Assembly: GCA_015065205.1 (NCBI GenBank)
Contig: SVQS01000024.1
Location: forward strand, 1 to 17,094
Direction of reading: 5' to 3'
Source of the DNA: Oscillospiraceae bacterium
GTDB taxonomy: Bacteria; Bacillota; Clostridia; Oscillospirales; CAG-272
Length of the DNA stretch: 17,094 bases
The notes below the pieces were generated by a model. It saw only the letters and a list, made by a program, of their open reading frames with translations. It ran no database searches and was not told where the DNA came from. Each line of letters begins with the position of its first letter. Within the stretch, counting starts at the first letter, position 1. The position numbers and the translations under genes are program-made. This document shows positions 14,602 through 17,094 of this stretch, one piece after another.

Positions 14602-16152
14602 TTGCAAAGTCTTATCAAATCCAAACTTTCAGAATCGTTTTCGTCCATTATACCCATCGCGCTGATTGTAGCTGCTCTGGCAATTACGCTCACACCTATG
14701 GAGCCGGGCATTTTCTTGCTCTTTATTTTTGGTGTTGTGTGTCTCATCTTTGGGCTTTCATTGTTTACAATGGGAGCGGAGATGTCAATGCAGACCATCG
14801 GTTCCAAAATCGGTTCTTATCTTGCAAAATCAAATAAAATATGGCTTATTGCACTTGTCAGCTTCCTCATTGGTATTTTTGTTACCATCTCCGAGCCTGA
14901 TCTGCAAATTCTTGCAAAGCAAGTGGCAGATCTTTCGGGGAATGCCGATATGATGCTCATTCTCACACTCACCATTTCCGTTGGCGTTGGCATCTTTTTG
15001 GTAATAGGAATGTTGCGTGTGATGTTCAGAATCAGCCTTTCTCTCTTGCTTATTATTTTCTACATAATTACCTTTGGTCTTTGTGTTTTCTTTGTTTCTC
15101 CCGATTTTTGGGCACTCGCATTCGACTCGGGCGGAGTTACCACAGGACCTATGACTGTTCCTTTTATTATGGCAATCGGTGCGGGCGTTTCGAGTATGCG
15201 ATCAGGCGGAGAAGGGCACGATGATGCCTTCGGTCTTGTTTCTCTTTGCAGTGTAGGACCTATCCTCTCTGTAATGGTGCTTGGTATCTGCTTCTCGATT
15301 GAGGGCGGAAGCTACGTTGGTGCGCCCATTGAACAAATTGTTGATACGCAAGACCTCACCGTGCGCTACTTGCACGGTCTTGCCGACCACGCAAAGGAGA
15401 TTGCGGTAGCACTTTTGCCCATTATTGTTTTTGCATTGTTGTTCCAGTTGTTGACACGCGCATTTACGGCACGCAAGCTGTTGCGTGTGGGAATTGGTAT
15501 TGTATATACCTTTGTAGGACTTGTTATCTTCCTCACGGGTGCGAATGAAGGATTCTTGCCCGTAGGTCAGGAGCTTGGTCGCGCACTGGCAACTCTTGGC
15601 GGTGTTTGGAAATGGGTTCTTTTGCCCATTGGTATGCTTCTCGGTTACTTTATTGTTAACGCGGAGCCTGCCGTTTACGTGCTCAATAAGCAAGTAGAAC
15701 AGATCACCGCAGGTGCCATTTCGGCATCGACTATGCGCCTCGCACTTTCTATTGGTGTGTCGGCGGCGCTGGGACTTTCGATGCTACGTGTTTTAACAGG
15801 AATGAATATTCTTTGGATCCTCGTTCCCGGATACATCATTGCCTTGGGACTGACGTTTTTTGTTCCTAAATTTTTCGTCGGTATCGCATTCGACTCCGGT
15901 GGAGTTGCCAGCGGTGCTATGATGAGTGCATTTGTTTTGCCTTTGGCAACGGGTGCTTGTCTCACCCTGGGTGAGAGTGTTATGACGCAGGCATTCGGAT
16001 GCGTTGCATTTGTGGCACTCACACCTATTATTTCCATTCAGGTTTGTGGCTTGATCTATAACTACAAATCCCGTGTGGCGGTCAGCCGCTTCATTTCCGA
16101 GCAGGAATACTTCATCGACTATACAAAAGAGAACGAGGAGGTGAAAAACTGA
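14602..16152 (+). CDS. DUF1538 membrane protein with two tandem repeats (putative cation transporter)
   Basis: A 516-residue protein with roughly 12 membrane spans made of two homologous halves. AFDSGGV occurs near residues 173-179 and again near 429-435, 256 residues apart, almost exactly half the protein. Other paired blocks are GLSLFTMGAEMSM/GLVIFLTGANEGF, TISEPDLQIL/VNAEPAVYVL and MLRVM/MLRVL. This is the DUF1538 family. From memory, a two-gene DUF1538 system from Halomonas was reported as a sodium(lithium, potassium)/proton antiporter; here both units would be in one chain. Acidic residues in membrane segments (the EP and FDSGG motifs) suit ion binding, but the ion is not shown. The start is TTG 14602; the frame is also open from ATG 14557. 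Its stop overlaps the P-II-like gene by one base (TGATG). Confidence 0.88.
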   Translation: MQSLIKSKLSESFSSIIPIALIVAALAITLTPMEPGIFLLFIFGVVCLIFGLSLFTMGAEMSMQTIGSKIGSYLAKSNKIWLIALVSFLIGIFVTISEPDLQILAKQVADLSGNADMMLILTLTISVGVGIFLVIGMLRVMFRISLSLLLIIFYIITFGLCVFFVSPDFWALAFDSGGVTTGPMTVPFIMAIGAGVSSMRSGGEGHDDAFGLVSLCSVGPILSVMVLGICFSIEGGSYVGAPIEQIVDTQDLTVRYLHGLADHAKEIAVALLPIIVFALLFQLLTRAFTARKLLRVGIGIVYTFVGLVIFLTGANEGFLPVGQELGRALATLGGVWKWVLLPIGMLLGYFIVNAEPAVYVLNKQVEQITAGAISASTMRLALSIGVSAALGLSMLRVLTGMNILWILVPGYIIALGLTFFVPKFFVGIAFDSGGVASGAMMSAFVLPLATGACLTLGESVMTQAFGCVAFVALTPIISIQVCGLIYNYKSRVAVSRFISEQEYFIDYTKENEEVKN

Positions 16153-16871
16153 TGGCAAAGCGTACAACAACCGAAAAACGCGTCAAGCTCCTCGTGTGCA
16201 TCATCAAAAAGGGAGACGAAATTGCACTCACCGAGGCTTGCAACGAGCAATGCGTAGCCTTGAGCTTCTCGGGCTTGGGATACGGCACGGCAAAGTCACA
16301 CTATTTAAGCTATTTGGGGCTTGATGAGATTGAAAAGCGCATCGTATATTCGCTGATTCCAAACTACTGTGAGGCTCGCGTTCTGCGCGCTATCAACAAA
16401 CGCCTTAAGCTCTATTTGATGGGCAACGGAATTGCCTTTACCATTCCGCTCTCGGGCATCTCCAATCTCATTAGCAATGCGGTGCTTTCCACACCGATTC
16501 GCGAGGATGCCGAAGCACAAAAAAACGCCAAAGAAGGAGGAAAACGAAAGATGCACGAACTCATCGTTGCCGTAGTCAATCAAAAATTCACCGATGCCGT
16601 GCTGGATGCCAGCCGTGCCGCAGGCGCGACGGGTGCTACCATTTTGCACACGCGCAGTGTTAACAATAAGCAGGTCGAGCAGGTCCTCGGCACTACTTTT
16701 AAGCAGGAGACCGACACCATTGCCTTTTTGACCTCGCACGAATACAAGCAAAAAATTATGGAAGCCATCCGCGAATGCGCGGGACTGAAAACCGATGGCG
16801 GTGCCATTCTGTTCTCGCTCCCTGTAGATTCCTTGGTTGGAATCGGAAGATTCGAAGAGGATGAGGAATAA
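16152..16871 (+). CDS. Tandem P-II-like signalling protein
   Basis: A 239-residue protein formed by two P-II (GlnB-like) domains. The first covers about 10-110 (KLLVCIIKKGDEIALTEACN to GNGIAFTIPLSGI). The second covers 134-233 (MHELIVAVVNQKFTDAVLDA to DGGAILFSLPVDSLVGI). The GxGIAFTIPL and DGGAILFSLP stretches align with each other and with the B-loop/beta-strand region that binds nucleotide in P-II. The uridylylated T-loop tyrosine segment of classical GlnB is not evident. A charged linker (about 113-133) joins the domains. P-II proteins usually sense ATP/ADP and 2-oxoglutarate or other ligands and often plug or gate a partner transporter. Here the partner is presumably the DUF1538 protein, whose stop overlaps this ATG by one base. 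GAGGAGGTG at 16135-16143 is the ribosome site. The ligand is unknown. Confidence 0.82.
   Translation: MAKRTTTEKRVKLLVCIIKKGDEIALTEACNEQCVALSFSGLGYGTAKSHYLSYLGLDEIEKRIVYSLIPNYCEARVLRAINKRLKLYLMGNGIAFTIPLSGISNLISNAVLSTPIREDAEAQKNAKEGGKRKMHELIVAVVNQKFTDAVLDASRAAGATGATILHTRSVNNKQVEQVLGTTFKQETDTIAFLTSHEYKQKIMEAIRECAGLKTDGGAILFSLPVDSLVGIGRFEEDEE
16534..16553 (+). promoter_or_regulatory. Internal Shine-Dalgarno and ATG at the second P-II domain
   Basis: Within the coding region, AAGGAGG (16534-16540) is followed after ten bases by an in-frame ATG at 16551, codon 134, exactly where the second P-II domain begins. Starting here would give a separate 106-residue protein, the usual size of a single P-II subunit. 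It is either a functional internal start or a relic of two once-separate genes. Confidence 0.6.
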
Positions 16872-16889
16872 AATCAAATAAACAGCAAC

Positions 16890-16917
16890 CGCGCACCTAA
16901 AAGAGGTGCGCGTTTTT
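16890..16917 (+). terminator. Intrinsic terminator after the P-II-like gene
   Basis: CGCGCACCT (16890-16898), loop AAAAG, AGGTGCGCG (16904-16912), then five Ts. A perfect 9-bp GC-rich stem plus U-run, 18 bases after the stop codon. Confidence 0.93.
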
Positions 16918-16969
16918 GTGTATAAAATTGTATCTTGATAGGGAATGATAACTTTTTTTGCTAATTCTC

Positions 16970-16998
16970 TTTACAAATCCCCAAAAGCGTGCTATAAT
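16970..16998 (+). promoter_or_regulatory. Extended -10 promoter of a gene beyond the window
   Basis: TTTACA (16970-16975), a 17-base spacer and TATAAT (16993-16998) preceded by TGC. Predicted start near 17005. No start codon with a ribosome site is seen before the window ends, so the leader is at least 90 bases long. Confidence 0.85.
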
Positions 16999-17024
16999 AA
17001 GTATGCCAAACGAACTTAATAATC

Positions 17025-17078
17025 ATCGCGCGATAGGTGTTTTTTCTTTTTTTAAAAAGGGGATAAAATACCCCTTTT
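17025..17078 (+). promoter_or_regulatory. Structured leader: palindrome and A4G4/C4T4 hairpin
   Basis: About 20 bases after the predicted start lies the palindrome ATCGCGCGAT (17025-17034). A T-rich stretch follows, then a hairpin AAAAGGGG (17055-17062), an 8-base loop and CCCCTTTT (17071-17078). The stem has only four GC pairs and no separate U-run, so it is a poor terminator. It may be a leader element controlling the unseen downstream gene. Confidence 0.45.
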
Positions 17079-17094
17079 CGTCGTATCATAAAGT

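Overview
The window reads as a chromosomal segment of a member of the Bacillota (Firmicutes), most likely an anaerobic Clostridia-type bacterium. The reasons are the conserved order DUF2232 protein (YybS-like) - gdpP - rplI - dnaB - tilS - hpt - ftsH, AGGAGG-type ribosome sites, promoters of the sigma-A type with 17-bp spacers, a beta subunit of the sodium-pumping decarboxylase family, and an ECF-type transporter component. I cannot name a species. I saw no transposase, phage gene, CRISPR array, tRNA or rRNA.

Layout. 1-1066 (minus, cut by the window edge): a soluble CapD/FlaA1-type nucleotide-sugar dehydratase/epimerase. It is divergent from a pair at 1229-2525 (plus): an ECF S component and a lipoprotein with a DxNxDG calcium-type loop. 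A bidirectional terminator at 2531-2569 separates these from a convergent PAQR/hemolysin III-family membrane protein (2578-3249, minus). A 330-bp gene-free stretch (3250-3579) holds two divergent promoters, a 12-bp inverted repeat and a 16-bp palindrome. It leads into a tight seven-gene block (3580-12997, plus): membrane protein, c-di-AMP phosphodiesterase, ribosomal protein bL9, replicative helicase, tRNA-Ile lysidine synthetase, hypoxanthine phosphoribosyltransferase and the FtsH protease, closed by a strong bidirectional terminator. Next, on the minus strand, are a decarboxylase beta subunit (13207-14328) and a tiny 47-residue OadG-like protein (13051-13194). Divergent from these is a two-gene unit (14602-16871, plus): a membrane protein with two DUF1538 repeats and a protein with two P-II-like domains. 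A terminator and the promoter of a gene outside the window follow.

How it fits together. The seven-gene block joins two neighbourhoods common in Bacillota (yybS-gdpP-rplI-dnaB and tilS-hpt-ftsH), apparently under one promoter. The most interesting part is 13051-16871. A likely sodium-linked membrane pair lies back to back with a putative cation transporter whose two halves are duplicates. That transporter overlaps by one base a gene made of two P-II-like domains, and the second domain carries its own perfect internal Shine-Dalgarno and ATG. I read this as a transporter-plus-P-II-regulator module comparable in logic to AmtB-GlnK or SbtA-SbtB. The ligand, the transported ion and the physical interaction are all inference.
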